This document shows, one piece after another, positions 1 through 8,041 of a stretch of 20,902 nt of DNA. The first letter of the stretch is position 1; every line of letters starts with the position of its first letter. The notes below the pieces were generated by a model. That model was not told where the DNA came from, did not search any database, and was given only the letters and a program-made list of their open reading frames with translations. This DNA comes from an uncultured Oscillospiraceae bacterium (GTDB lineage Bacteria; Bacillota; Clostridia; Oscillospirales; Ruminococcaceae), in assembly GCA_910579545.1 (NCBI GenBank), contig CAJTVI010000025.1, forward strand, positions 1 to 20,902, written 5' to 3'. The position numbers and the translations under genes are program-made.

Positions 1-1
1 G

Positions 2-145
2 CGCGGGCCGCGGCCCAGCAGCGTGCCCGGCCGTGAGTTCGCCGACCGCCCGCGCGACCCCTCGGCCGCGCCCGTGGCCCCGCCCCGCACCGAGCGCATC
101 AACGACGCCGCCGATTTTGAGCTGTACGGCAAGATCGAACTGTAA
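2..145 (+). CDS. C-terminal end of an unrecognised protein (5' cut by window)
   Basis: An open frame enters from the left edge and ends at TAA (143-145), giving 47 residues. The visible part is rich in Pro, Ala and Arg, so it looks like a disordered tail, and it finishes with the more ordered stretch FELYGKIEL. I do not recognise the family and cannot see any domain. That it is coding is an inference: the frame stays open in very GC-rich DNA, it ends on a clean stop, and about 18 nt later a palindromic repeat begins in the same orientation, as is seen after other genes here. Confidence 0.5.
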   Translation, partial: RGPRPSSVPGREFADRPRDPSAAPVAPPRTERINDAADFELYGKIEL

Positions 146-163
146 AAACGGGGAAAAGGCAAT

Positions 164-223
164 AGGCCGATCTGGGGCACGCCGGACAAAGAGCCGATCT
201 GGGGGGACGCCCCCCAGCCCCCC
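164..223 (+). repeat. Dispersed palindromic repeat, locus 1 (forward)
   Basis: A partial head, GGCCGATCTGGGG (165-177), is followed by a complete unit at 193-223. In that unit CTGGGGGG (199-206) and CCCCCCAG (210-217) form a perfect stem around the loop acg, and a C run follows. It begins about 18 nt after the preceding stop codon, in the orientation of that gene. It belongs to the family found at eight other places in this window. Confidence 0.8.
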
Positions 224-238
224 ATAACAGGAAAAATA

Positions 239-249
239 TCTGATAAAAT
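239..249 (+). promoter_or_regulatory. Possible extended -10 promoter for the acetyltransferase
   Basis: TGATAAAAT (241-249) fits an extended -10 element (TGn followed by TAAAAT). No convincing -35 is seen 16-18 nt upstream. If used, transcription would start near 256 and read through a nested hairpin (about 263-306, GCGGCC pairing with GGCCGC) and the terminator-like hairpin at 320-358 before reaching the gene. Confidence 0.3.
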
Positions 250-319
250 ACGCCTGTTGGCAGCGGCCTGGGCAGCAAAGGCTTTTCTGCCTGCGGTTTG
301 GGCCGCCTGAATATCGTCA

Positions 320-358
320 AAAACCCGCCCGCCCGGTTTTTTCGGGCGGGCGGGTTTT
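320..358 (+). terminator. Strong terminator-like hairpin directly before the acetyltransferase
   Basis: The arms are AAAACCCGCCCGCCCG (320-335) and CGGGCGGGCGGGTTTT (343-358), around a T-rich loop. The GC stem of about 12 bp followed by TTTT is a classical intrinsic terminator. It ends only 24 nt before the start codon at 383, leaving no room for a promoter in between, so it either ends the upstream transcript or attenuates the downstream gene. Confidence 0.8.
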
Positions 359-382
359 GCCAAATAAAAAGGAGCCATCACA

Positions 383-1111
383 ATGACGCCATACCAGCTT
401 TTAAAAGAGCATCCGGTGGAAAATGCGGATATGCTCGAGATCCTGCGCCGGGGCACCGCCGAGGTGCTGTATCTCTCACCGGGGGCGCTGGTCCTGCGGG
501 AGGCCAGCAGCGGGTCGGCCTTTTTCTGGGCCGGGCCGGCGGGGCAGGAAAACGAGCAGGCCGCCCGCGCGGCCCTGCCCAGCCTGCCCAAAACCGGGCT
601 TTTCTGCGCCCATGGCGATCTCTGCCGCCGCCTTGTGGCCCAGTGGGCCGGCTGCACCGAAACCGAGCCCTGCGTCCAGGCCTGCTGGCGCGGCCCCCTG
701 CCTCCTGAGCCGGAAATCCCCCTGCGCAGCCTTGGCCCCGCCGACGCCGATCTTGTGCTGGCCCACTACCACACGGTGGACAATGAGGAGTACGTCCGCG
801 CCCGCGTGGCCTCCGGCAGGATGCTGGGCGCCTTTTTGCCCGCGGCCGGCGGCGAAAAAGAAGACGGCAGGCAGGAGATCGCCGGCTTTATCGGCCTGCA
901 CGCCGAGGGCGGCATCGGCCTGCTCGAGGTTTTCCCCGCATACCGCCGCCGGGGGCTGGCCGCCGCCCTTGTGCTGGGCATGGTGCGCCGCCGCATGCTC
1001 GAGGGCGCCATCCCCTTTGGCCAGATCATCCAGGGCAACGAGCCCTCTTTGCGGCTGCAAAAAAAGCTGGGCTTCTCTTTTTCCAGTCAGCCGGTTTACT
1101 GGATGTCCTGA
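383..1111 (+). CDS. GNAT-family N-acetyltransferase
   Basis: This 242-residue protein has a C-terminal GNAT (FR47-like) fold. The acetyl-CoA pyrophosphate-binding motif is at about 190-205 (LEVFPAYRRRGLAAALV, with the R-x-x-G-x-A type loop RRRGLA). The later GNAT segment NEPSLRLQKKLGF is at about 221-233. The first 110 residues are less conserved and may hold a degenerate GNAT half or a substrate-recognition domain. The start ATG is preceded by AAGGAG 8 nt upstream. GNAT enzymes move an acetyl group from acetyl-CoA to an amine; nothing here reveals the substrate. It is probably cytoplasmic, since no signal or membrane segment is seen. The gene stands alone on the plus strand between two hairpin terminators. 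Confidence 0.88.
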   Translation: MTPYQLLKEHPVENADMLEILRRGTAEVLYLSPGALVLREASSGSAFFWAGPAGQENEQAARAALPSLPKTGLFCAHGDLCRRLVAQWAGCTETEPCVQACWRGPLPPEPEIPLRSLGPADADLVLAHYHTVDNEEYVRARVASGRMLGAFLPAAGGEKEDGRQEIAGFIGLHAEGGIGLLEVFPAYRRRGLAAALVLGMVRRRMLEGAIPFGQIIQGNEPSLRLQKKLGFSFSSQPVYWMS

Positions 1112-1135
1112 CAGCAAATGCCAACAAGCAAAATG

Positions 1136-1177
1136 CCCCCGGCCAAAGGCCGCCGCAAGGCAGCCATTGGCCGGGGG
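1136..1177. terminator. Bidirectional terminator between convergent genes
   Basis: CCCCCGGCCAA (1136-1146) pairs with TTGGCCGGGGG (1167-1177). The hairpin is followed by a T-rich run (tcgtttgtttt) on the plus strand and by a shorter T run on the minus strand. It separates the acetyltransferase from the convergent membrane-protein gene. Confidence 0.75.
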
Positions 1178-1284
1178 TCGTTTGTTTTCAGGTTTTCAGT
1201 GCCGGGCCAAAGGCGGTGCGCCGCAGGGCTCAAAGCATATCGGTCAGCCGCATCCCCGCGCATCCCGCGGCCCGCGCGGCTCCC

Positions 1285-2136
1285 TTACACAAACAGCACC
1301 GCGTAGTAAAAGACCAGGTATGCCACCGAGAGCGCCATGCACACCCCGCTGGTGATCAGCGCCTTGCTGCCCGGGCTGCCCTTGCGCTTGCCGCTGATGG
1401 CAAAGATCAGCCCCGCCAGGCAGACGATCACGCCAAAGCTGGGCGCAAAGATGCCCGCCACCAGGCCGCCCACCGAGAGGCCCACGGCCACCCCGCCCAT
1501 GCCGCCGGCGCTCTTTTGGGCGATCATCTCGTCAATGCCGGGGTTGTCGGCCGCCACCTTCTGGGCCAGCGGGCTGATAAACCGCTCAAAAGCCGCGCAC
1601 TCGTCCTCCTGCAAAATGTTCATGGGCAGGTATTTCGTGCTGTTCAGGTTTTCGGCGTCCACATACAGCTTTACGATCACATCCCCCTGCTTGTCGGCCA
1701 GCCAGGTCTCCACCCGCCGGATCATCCCATTGCGGTCCTTCAGGGTCACCATCACCTTGCCCAGCTTGCCGGGGGTCAGCACCCAGGGGTTGCCGGCCAT
1801 CACGTCATGGGTCTTTTTGTCCACCTGCAAGGGGAACACCCACAGTGTCTCCCCCTTAAAGGCCGCCGCGTAGCGGTAGTATGTAGTGCGGGTGGTGCGC
1901 CCGCTGTGGGTCACGTCCTCCCAGTGGGCGTATACGATGCCGGCGTTCTGGTCGTCCTGCGGCAGCAGCCCCCGCACCGCCTGCTCCACCCGGCGCAGGT
2001 CCTCGCCCAAGGCCGCCGCCGCGCGGTTTTTGGACTTTTTGATAAAGAGGTTGTACACAATGATCCCGCAAACCAGCACCCAAAAAAGCAGCGAGACAAT
2101 ATTGCCCGCCATCGTGTAACTGCTTGATCCGTTCAT
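1285..2136 (-). CDS. Hypothetical membrane protein with DUF4190-like C-terminus
   Basis: This 283-residue protein has one N-terminal membrane helix (about 11-31), a soluble middle of about 170 residues, and two C-terminal helices (about 208-245 and 256-281). The C-terminal pair, with repeated Gly and the turn GKRKGSPGSKALITSGV, resembles the DUF4190 membrane module; that is a resemblance, not an identification. The middle is rich in Thr, Lys and Tyr and contains no motif I know. ATG was chosen because GGAGGAG lies about 9 nt upstream. It is the last gene of a minus-strand set running corC-like, nudF-like, this gene. The function is unknown. Confidence 0.75.
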   Translation of the reverse strand: MNGSSSYTMAGNIVSLLFWVLVCGIIVYNLFIKKSKNRAAAALGEDLRRVEQAVRGLLPQDDQNAGIVYAHWEDVTHSGRTTRTTYYRYAAAFKGETLWVFPLQVDKKTHDVMAGNPWVLTPGKLGKVMVTLKDRNGMIRRVETWLADKQGDVIVKLYVDAENLNSTKYLPMNILQEDECAAFERFISPLAQKVAADNPGIDEMIAQKSAGGMGGVAVGLSVGGLVAGIFAPSFGVIVCLAGLIFAISGKRKGSPGSKALITSGVCMALSVAYLVFYYAVLFV

Positions 2137-2175
2137 GACCCTTCACTCCTCCAGATAAAAAAATTTCCGCCCGGA

Positions 2176-2237
2176 CCCGCAAAAAGCCGGGCCGCAAAAG
2201 GCAGGGCCCGGCCCCGCAAAAAGCCGGGCCGCCGCAA
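2176..2237. repeat. Two near-identical copies of a 20-nt GC-rich sequence
   Basis: CCCGCAAAAAGCCGGGCCGC at 2176-2195 recurs at 2213-2233 with one extra A. With the intervening GGGCCCGG these can form alternative hairpins. They lie between the NUDIX gene and the following membrane-protein gene, in the would-be leader of the latter. Confidence 0.6.
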
Positions 2238-2253
2238 AACCGCCCCATCCGCC

Positions 2254-2279
2254 CAAAAAACCGGCGCGGCTTTTTTGGT
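2254..2279. terminator. Possible terminator after the NUDIX gene
   Basis: CCAAAAAA (2254-2261) pairs with TTTTTTGG (2272-2279) around a GC-rich core that pairs imperfectly. It abuts the stop codon of the NUDIX gene. The core has mismatches, so termination may be partial and read-through into the next gene is likely. Confidence 0.4.
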
Positions 2280-2825
2280 TTACAATTCGCCCCGGCGCCT
2301 TTTTTCGGCCAGCTTCAGCAGGGCCGCCACCGTCTTGGAATCCCGGATCTCGCCCGAAAACACCATCTCCACCGCCTGCTCCAGCGGCAGCTTTACCGGG
2401 GTCAAAAACTCGTCCTCGTCCAGGTGCATCTGGGTCTTGTGCAGGCCGGTGGCCGCCCAGGTCCAGATCACCTCGGTGCAGTAGCCCACCGTGGGGTAGA
2501 TGGGGCCAAGGTCGGTAAACCTGTCGGCCACAAGGCCGCACTCCTCGGCCAGTTCCCGCTTGGCGGCCTCAAAGGGGTCCTCCCCCGCCTCTAACTTGCC
2601 GGCCGGCAGTTCCCAGAGTTCCTGCCCCATCGCGTAGCGGTACTGCCGCACCAGATACACCTCGCCCGCCTCGGTCAGGGCCGCAATGCAGGCCCCGCCA
2701 TTGTGGTGCACCACCTCCCGCCGGGCGGTATCGCCGTTTTCCAGCCGCACCTCGTCCAGGGTCACCCGGAACACCCGCCCGGTAAATACTGTCTCGTTCG
2801 AGAGAAATTCCTCGCTGTGCGCCAT
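2280..2825 (-). CDS. nudF: NUDIX hydrolase, ADP-ribose pyrophosphatase type
   Basis: This 181-residue protein has a complete NUDIX box at residues 76-98: G76, E82, then REL-A-EECGL at 90-98, matching GX5EX7REUXEEXGU. The glutamates of REXXEE bind the catalytic metal. The upstream sequence VRQYRYAMGQELWELPAGKLE is typical of the ADP-ribose/NudF branch, which cleaves ADP-ribose to AMP and ribose 5-phosphate. The start is ATG with GAGGTG upstream. It lies 113 nt downstream of the CorC-like gene and is probably cotranscribed with it. The substrate is inferred from family resemblance; another NDP-sugar is possible. Confidence 0.9.
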   Translation of the reverse strand: MAHSEEFLSNETVFTGRVFRVTLDEVRLENGDTARREVVHHNGGACIAALTEAGEVYLVRQYRYAMGQELWELPAGKLEAGEDPFEAAKRELAEECGLVADRFTDLGPIYPTVGYCTEVIWTWAATGLHKTQMHLDEDEFLTPVKLPLEQAVEMVFSGEIRDSKTVAALLKLAEKRRRGEL

Positions 2826-2938
2826 CCTTCACTGCACCTCGCTTTTTTGTTCTGCCAAAAGGGGGTCCCGCGCCGCCTGTGCCGGCAAAGGCAAGGCCGG
2901 CCTTCATCCCGCGCCGGCCCCTGGGGCAGGGGGGCATC

Positions 2939-3841
2939 TCAGCCCTCCGGCTGCTCCGGCTCCTCCGGCGCGCCGCGCACGCAGCGCGCCCGGCGCACCC
3001 GCCGTTCCCCGACCTCCAGGGGGGTAAAGCGCACCCCGCCGTACTCCACCTCGGCAGTCTCCCCCGGTTCGGGGATGCGGCCCAAAAGCGCGGCGATCAG
3101 CCCGCCCACCGTGTCAAAGCCCCGCTCGTCCATGTCGGCGGGGGGGTCGGTCTCAAAGGCCTCGAACAGGTCCTCCAGATCCAGGTCCCCGGCGGCGACA
3201 AAGCCCCCCTCGCAGGGAACAAGCGGCGCCTCCTCGTCGTCGTACTCGTCCTGGATCTCGCCCACGATCTCCTCTAAAATGTCCTCCATGCTCACCAGCC
3301 CAGCCGTGCCGCCCCACTCGTCCACCACGATGGCGATCAGGGTGTGCTGGCGCTTAAAGTCCAAAAGCAGCTGCTGGGCGCTGCGGCTCTCGGGCACATA
3401 CATGGCCGGCCGGGCCAGCTTGGTCACCGGCTCGGCCGCCGCCGCGGGGTCGCTCAAAAGCCGCAAAAGGTCCTTTGCGTACAAAATGCCCACCACGTCG
3501 TCCACCGTTTTGCGGTAGATCGGCAGCCGGCTGTTGCCGCTCTCCAGCGCCAGGGCCACCACCGCGCCGCAGGGGGTGTTTTCCTCCACCGCCACCATGT
3601 CCACCCGGTGGGTCATAATGTCCCCCGCCGTGGCGTCCGCCAGTTCGATGATATTGGTGATCATCTTTTTCTGGCTTTCATCGATCACATCCTGCTCGTC
3701 CGCGTGGTCCATCAGCTCCAGCAGGGATTCCTCGGTAACCGGCTGCGCGCTCACCGCGTCCGCCAGCCGCAAAAGCCCCTGGGCCGGGGCGCGCAGGCCG
3801 TTGGCAAGCGCCTGTCGTATTGGATGACCGTCCGGGTCCAT
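2939..3841 (-). CDS. CorC/HlyC-type CBS-domain protein (short form without membrane domain)
   Basis: This 300-residue protein has a helical N-terminus (1-70), a CBS pair (about 75-135 and 140-200, with DIMTHRVDMVAV, RLPIYR and the segment VDEWGGTAGLVSMEDILEEIVGEI), and a C-terminal CorC_HlyC transporter-associated domain (about 215-285, FDTVGGLIAALLGRIPEPGE). The DUF21 membrane domain found in larger relatives is absent, as in E. coli CorC. Members are linked to magnesium or cobalt efflux and membrane stress. I place the start at ATG 3839-3841, with GGAGGAAA about 8-11 nt upstream. An in-frame TTG at 3857-3859 would start inside that binding site. A sigma-A promoter lies at 3929-3957. Confidence 0.88.
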   Translation of the reverse strand: MDPDGHPIRQALANGLRAPAQGLLRLADAVSAQPVTEESLLELMDHADEQDVIDESQKKMITNIIELADATAGDIMTHRVDMVAVEENTPCGAVVALALESGNSRLPIYRKTVDDVVGILYAKDLLRLLSDPAAAAEPVTKLARPAMYVPESRSAQQLLLDFKRQHTLIAIVVDEWGGTAGLVSMEDILEEIVGEIQDEYDDEEAPLVPCEGGFVAAGDLDLEDLFEAFETDPPADMDERGFDTVGGLIAALLGRIPEPGETAEVEYGGVRFTPLEVGERRVRRARCVRGAPEEPEQPEG

Positions 3842-3928
3842 AAATATTGTTTCCTCCAAACATTGGTAATTTATTGCGGCCTGCCGCGCGCGTTTGGGCG
3901 GCGCTGGGCCGGGGCCGCATACACCCTC

Positions 3929-3957
3929 ATTTTATTCTAAATGGGGCCTGCTGTCAA
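3929..3957 (-). promoter_or_regulatory. Sigma-A promoter for the CorC-like gene
   Basis: On the minus strand TTGACA (3952-3957) and TAAAAT (3929-3934) are separated by exactly 17 nt. The -35 is perfect and the -10 matches 5 of 6. Predicted transcription starts near 3922, giving a leader of about 80 nt before the ATG at 3841. Confidence 0.8.
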
Positions 3958-3960
3958 ATC

Positions 3961-4075
3961 GTGCGGGATCGGGAGTGCCCAAACCAGAGAGACGTCCGCC
4001 GGCGGGCGCGTGGGAGCAGTCTCTCAAGGCAACAGGACCCCTGCCCCGAAAGCCTTTCGAGACTCTCCCCCGCAC
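3961..4075. other. RNA-like multibranch fold of unknown class
   Basis: The outer stem is GTGCGG (3961-3966) with CCGCAC (4070-4075). Inside are a CCGCCGGCGG palindrome (about 3996-4005) and a long hairpin at 4012-4069. That hairpin is built from GGGAG/CTCCC, AGTCTC/GAGACT, AAGGC/GCCTT and CAGG/CCTG in nested order. An alternative stem GAGAGAC (3987-3993) with GTCTCTC (4019-4025) would exclude the long hairpin, as in a switch. The segment 4019-4037 partly resembles the end of a glycine aptamer, but the invariant GAAG-GCAA region is not preserved. The strand is undecided; the predicted starts of both flanking genes lie outside it. Confidence 0.5.
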
Positions 4076-4243
4076 CCGGACTTAGCACCCAAAACAGCTT
4101 GAAATGAACACTCCCGCGGGATCCGGGCGGGCTTTGGGGTTTTGCCCGGCAACCTGCACACATAATCATTCAAAAATTCGGATAATATGTCAAAACGTCA
4201 AAAAATGGGCCCGGAAAAAGCCATAAAGCCACATTCTTATGCC

Positions 4244-4272
4244 TTTACTTTACAAAAAGCTTTTGGTAAAAT
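4244..4272 (+). promoter_or_regulatory. Likely promoter of the pyruvate:ferredoxin oxidoreductase gene
   Basis: TTTACT (4244-4249) and TAAAAT (4267-4272) are 17 nt apart, matching 4 of 6 and 5 of 6 consensus bases. Transcription would start near 4279, giving a leader of about 130 nt that contains GC-rich inverted repeats (for example at 4296-4322 and 4351-4372). A second -10-like TAATAT at 4182-4187 lacks a good -35. Confidence 0.5.
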
Positions 4273-4409
4273 AATAGGTACGGAACAGCGCCTTCCGGGG
4301 GGAAGTACTGCCCCCGGACCCGCTTCTGAATTTTGGGGGCCCAAAGCCCGGCTGCCGGCCGCCTGCCGGCAAAGGGGCCAGAGGCTCCCGGGAAACTGGA
4401 GGAAAAACA

Positions 4410-7400
4410 ATGCCAAGAGCCAAACAATCCATGGATGGCAACACCGCTGCCGCGCATGTAGCCTATGCGTTTACAGAAGTGGCTGCCATCTACCCCATCA
4501 CCCCGTCCAGCCCGATGGCGGACAGTGTGGACCAGTGGGCCGCCGTTGGCCAGAAGAACATCTTCGGCACCGAGGTCAAGGTGATGGAGATGCAGTCTGA
4601 GGCCGGCGCGGCGGGCGCTGTGCACGGCAGCCTGGCCGCCGGCGCGCTCACCACCACCTTCACGGCTTCGCAGGGCCTTCTGCTGATGATCCCCAACATG
4701 TACAAGATCGCAGCCGAAAACCTGCCCAGCGTCTTCCATGTTTCGGCCCGTACCGTGGCCACCCACGCCCTCAACATCTTTGGCGACCATTCCGACGTCT
4801 ACGCCTGCCGCCAGACCGGCTTTGCCATGCTGGCCGAGTCGAACCCCCAGGAGGTCATGGACCTGGCCGCCGTGGCCCATCTGGCCGCTTTGGAGGGCAA
4901 GGTCCCCTTCATCAACTTCTTTGACGGCTTCCGCACCAGCCACGAGATCCAGAAGATCGAAAAGTGGGATTACGCCGACCTGGCCGACATGGTCAACTGG
5001 GAGGCCATCAAGGACTTCCGCAACCATGCCCTCAACCCCGAGCATCCCTCGATGCGCGGCAGCCACGAGAACGGCGACATCTTCTTCCAGCACCGTGAGG
5101 CCTGCAACAAGTTCTACGACGAGCTGCCCGCCGTGGTGGAAAAGTACATGGCCAAGGTCAACGAGAAGCTGGGCACCGATTACAAGCCCTTCAACTACTA
5201 CGGCGCGCCGGACGCGGACCGCGTGATCATCGCCATGGGCTCGATCTGCGACGTGGCCGAGGAGGTCATCGACTACCTCACCGCCAAGGGCGAAAAGGTC
5301 GGCCTGATCAAGGTGCGGCTCTACCGTCCCTTCTGCGCGGACAAGCTGCTGGCCGCCATCCCCGCCACCGCCAAGAAGATCGCGGTGCTCGACCGCACCA
5401 AGGAGCCCGGCTCCCTGGGCGAGCCGCTCTTCCTGGACGTTGCCACCGCCCTGCGCGAGGCCGGCAAGAACGACATCGTGCTCACCGGCGGCCGCTACGG
5501 CCTGGGCAGCAAGGACACCCCGCCCTCCAGCGTCTTCGCGGTCTACGAGGAGCTCACCAAGGACGCTCCCAAGCCCCGCTTTACCATCGGCATCAAGGAC
5601 GACGTCACCAACCTGTCCCTCGATGAGAAGCCCGCGCCCAACACCGCGGCCGAGGGCACCAAGGAGTGCAAGTTCTGGGGCCTTGGCGGCGACGGCACCG
5701 TGGGCGCCAACAAGAACAGCACCAAGATCATCGGCGACCATACCGACAAGTACATCCAGGCCTACTTCCAGTACGACTCCAAAAAGACCGGCGGCGTCAC
5801 CATCAGCCACCTGCGCTTTGGCGACAAGCCCATCCGCGCCCCCTACTACATCAACAAGGCCGACTTTGTGGCCTGCCACAACCCCAGCTATGTCATCAAG
5901 GGCTTTAAGATGGTGCAGGACGTCAAGCCCGGCGGCGTCTTTATGATCAACTGCCAGTGGAACGACGAGGAGCTGGCCGGCCATATGCCCGCCGAGAGCA
6001 AGCGCTACATCGCCCAGAACAACATCCAGCTTTACACGGTCAACGCCATCGACAAGGCCATCGAGATCGGCATGGGCAAGCGCACCAACACCATCCTGCA
6101 GTCCGCCTTCTTCAAGCTGGCCGACGTCATGCCCATTGACGACGCGGTGGGCTACATGAAGGCCGCCGCCAAGAAGAGCTACGGCAAAAAGGGCGACGCG
6201 GTGGTCCAGATGAACTGGAACGCCATCGACGCCGGCCTCGACGCCATCCATAAGGTAGAGGTCCCGGCCGACTGGGCCAATGCCCAGGATCCTGCCGACA
6301 CCGCCGAGCTCAAGGGCCCCAAGGCCACCGTGGAGATGGTCAAGAACCTGCTTGAGCCCATCAGCAAGATGGACGGCGACAGCCTGCCGGTTTCCGCCTT
6401 TGCAGAGCGCGCCGACGGCCAGTACGAGCTGGGCGCTTCGGCCTACGAGAAGCGCGGCGTCGCGGTGACCGTTCCCGAGTGGAACCCCGAGACCTGTATC
6501 GAGTGCAACCAGTGCGCGTATGTCTGCCCGCACGCCACCATCCGGCCCTTCGCCCTCACCGAGGAGGAGGTCAAGGCGGCCCCCGCGTCCATCAAGACCA
6601 AAAAGATGAACGGCAAGGACTACCTGTTCACCATGACCGTTTCCCCGCTGGACTGCATGGGCTGCGGCGTCTGCGTCAACGTCTGCCCCACCGCCGCCAA
6701 GGGCACCCTCAAGATGGTGTCCCAGGAGAGCCAGGCCGACCAGCAGCCGGTCTTCGACTACTGCGTGGACAACATCCGCAAAAAGGACGGCATGATGGCC
6801 GAGACCACCGTCAAGGGCAGCCAGTTCAACCAGCCGCTGCTTGAGTTCAGCGGCAGCTGCGCCGGCTGTGCCGAGACCAGCTACGCCCGGCTCATCACCC
6901 AGCTGTTTGGCGAGCGGATGTACATCTCCAACGCCACCGGCTGCTCCTCCATCTGGGGCGGCCCGGCTGCCACCTCCCCCTACACCATCAACAAGGTCAG
7001 CGGCTTTGGTCCCGCCTGGGCGAACAGCCTGTTTGAGGACAACGCCGAGCACGGCCTTGGCATGGAGCTGGGCCAGAAGGTCATCCGGGATGCCCTGGCC
7101 GAAAAGGTCAAGGCCCTGATCGCGGTAGAGTGGTGCGACGCCGACCTCAAGGCGGCCGGCAAAGCCTGGCTGGATACCTACAACGACGGCAAGGCCAACG
7201 CCGAGGCCACCAAGAAGCTGGTTGCCGAACTGGAGGCCAGCGTGATGACCGTGGATCAGCTGGCGCAGGTGCCGGACTTCAAGGCCCACGCTGAGGAACT
7301 CAAGGCCGCGGGCGCCAAATACTGCGACTGCGACGCCTGCAAGCTGGCGGCCGAGATCCTGGAGAAGAAGCAGTACCTGGCCAAAAAGTCCATCTGGATC

Positions 7401-8039
7401 TTTGGCGGCGACGGCTGGGCCTACGACATCGGCTTTGGCGGCCTGGATCATGTGCTGGCTTCCGGCGAGGACGTCAACGTGATGGTCTTTGACACCGAGG
7501 TCTATTCCAACACCGGCGGCCAGGCCTCCAAGGCCTCCAACATCGGCCAGGTGGCCCAGTTTGCCGCGGCCGGCAAGTCGATCGGCAAAAAGAGCCTGTC
7601 CGAGATCGCCATGAGTTACGGCTACGTCTATGTGGCCCAGATCGCCATGGGCGCCGACCCCAACCAGACCATCAAGGCGCTGGCCGAGGCCGAGGCCTAC
7701 AACGGCCCCTCCCTCATCATCGGCTACGCCCCCTGCGAGATGCACGGCGTCAAGGGCGGCATGACCAACTGCCAGGCCGAGATGAAAAAGGCCGTGCAGG
7801 CGGGCTACTGGAACATGTTCCGGTTCAACCCGCAGCTTAAGGCCGAGGGCAAGAACCCGTTCACCCTGGATTCCAAGCCCGCCACCGCGGACTACAAGGA
7901 GTTCATCTCCGGCGAGACCCGCTACAGCCGGCTCAAGCTGGCCTTCCCCGAGCGCGCCGAGGAGCTGTTCAACAAGGCCGACCAGGCCGCGAAGGACCGC
8001 TACGCCCACCTCGAAAAGCTGGTCAAGCTGTACGAGTAA
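4410..8039 (+). CDS. nifJ: Pyruvate:ferredoxin (flavodoxin) oxidoreductase, single-chain
   Basis: This 1209-residue enzyme oxidises pyruvate with CoA to acetyl-CoA, CO2 and reduced ferredoxin in the cytoplasm. Domains in order: N-terminal transketolase-like domain with YPITPSSPMAD (about 28-38); domain II (about 265-390); gamma-type domain starting FWGLGGDGTVGANKNS (about 422-437); a two-cluster ferredoxin domain with CIECNQCAYVCP (from 696) and CMGCGVCVNVCP (from 749); and the thiamine-diphosphate domain with the proximal-cluster cysteines CAGC (from 817) and the TPP/Mg motif GGDGWAYDIG to NTGGQ (about 999-1035). All expected cluster ligands seen are intact. The length is normal for the single-chain form. 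GGAGG lies 9 nt before the ATG. Codon choice is strongly biased to AAG, GAG, AAC and TTC, suggesting high expression. It stands alone and is followed by two palindromic repeats. Confidence 0.98.
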   Translation: MPRAKQSMDGNTAAAHVAYAFTEVAAIYPITPSSPMADSVDQWAAVGQKNIFGTEVKVMEMQSEAGAAGAVHGSLAAGALTTTFTASQGLLLMIPNMYKIAAENLPSVFHVSARTVATHALNIFGDHSDVYACRQTGFAMLAESNPQEVMDLAAVAHLAALEGKVPFINFFDGFRTSHEIQKIEKWDYADLADMVNWEAIKDFRNHALNPEHPSMRGSHENGDIFFQHREACNKFYDELPAVVEKYMAKVNEKLGTDYKPFNYYGAPDADRVIIAMGSICDVAEEVIDYLTAKGEKVGLIKVRLYRPFCADKLLAAIPATAKKIAVLDRTKEPGSLGEPLFLDVATALREAGKNDIVLTGGRYGLGSKDTPPSSVFAVYEELTKDAPKPRFTIGIKDDVTNLSLDEKPAPNTAAEGTKECKFWGLGGDGTVGANKNSTKIIGDHTDKYIQAYFQYDSKKTGGVTISHLRFGDKPIRAPYYINKADFVACHNPSYVIKGFKMVQDVKPGGVFMINCQWNDEELAGHMPAESKRYIAQNNIQLYTVNAIDKAIEIGMGKRTNTILQSAFFKLADVMPIDDAVGYMKAAAKKSYGKKGDAVVQMNWNAIDAGLDAIHKVEVPADWANAQDPADTAELKGPKATVEMVKNLLEPISKMDGDSLPVSAFAERADGQYELGASAYEKRGVAVTVPEWNPETCIECNQCAYVCPHATIRPFALTEEEVKAAPASIKTKKMNGKDYLFTMTVSPLDCMGCGVCVNVCPTAAKGTLKMVSQESQADQQPVFDYCVDNIRKKDGMMAETTVKGSQFNQPLLEFSGSCAGCAETSYARLITQLFGERMYISNATGCSSIWGGPAATSPYTINKVSGFGPAWANSLFEDNAEHGLGMELGQKVIRDALAEKVKALIAVEWCDADLKAAGKAWLDTYNDGKANAEATKKLVAELEASVMTVDQLAQVPDFKAHAEELKAAGAKYCDCDACKLAAEILEKKQYLAKKSIWIFGGDGWAYDIGFGGLDHVLASGEDVNVMVFDTEVYSNTGGQASKASNIGQVAQFAAAGKSIGKKSLSEIAMSYGYVYVAQIAMGADPNQTIKALAEAEAYNGPSLIIGYAPCEMHGVKGGMTNCQAEMKKAVQAGYWNMFRFNPQLKAEGKNPFTLDSKPATADYKEFISGETRYSRLKLAFPERAEELFNKADQAAKDRYAHLEKLVKLYE

Positions 8040-8041
8040 TT

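Noticed and set aside
3961..4075. A bona fide glycine riboswitch
   Set aside because: The CTCTCA-AGG-CAA-AGGAC similarity is attractive, but the invariant GAAG...GCAA segment is changed, an extra base splits CAGG, P1 pairs poorly, and the downstream gene is not glycine-related.
4187..4600. Plus-strand frame starting MSKRQKMGPEKAIK
   Set aside because: No ribosome binding site; it runs into the oxidoreductase gene in another frame and shows no family features.
4245..8009. A 1254-residue open frame antisense to the oxidoreductase gene
   Set aside because: It mirrors the strongly biased codons of the plus-strand gene, is rich in Gly/Leu/Val/Ala/His with no domain, and has no ribosome binding site. 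The plus strand encodes an intact, recognisable enzyme.
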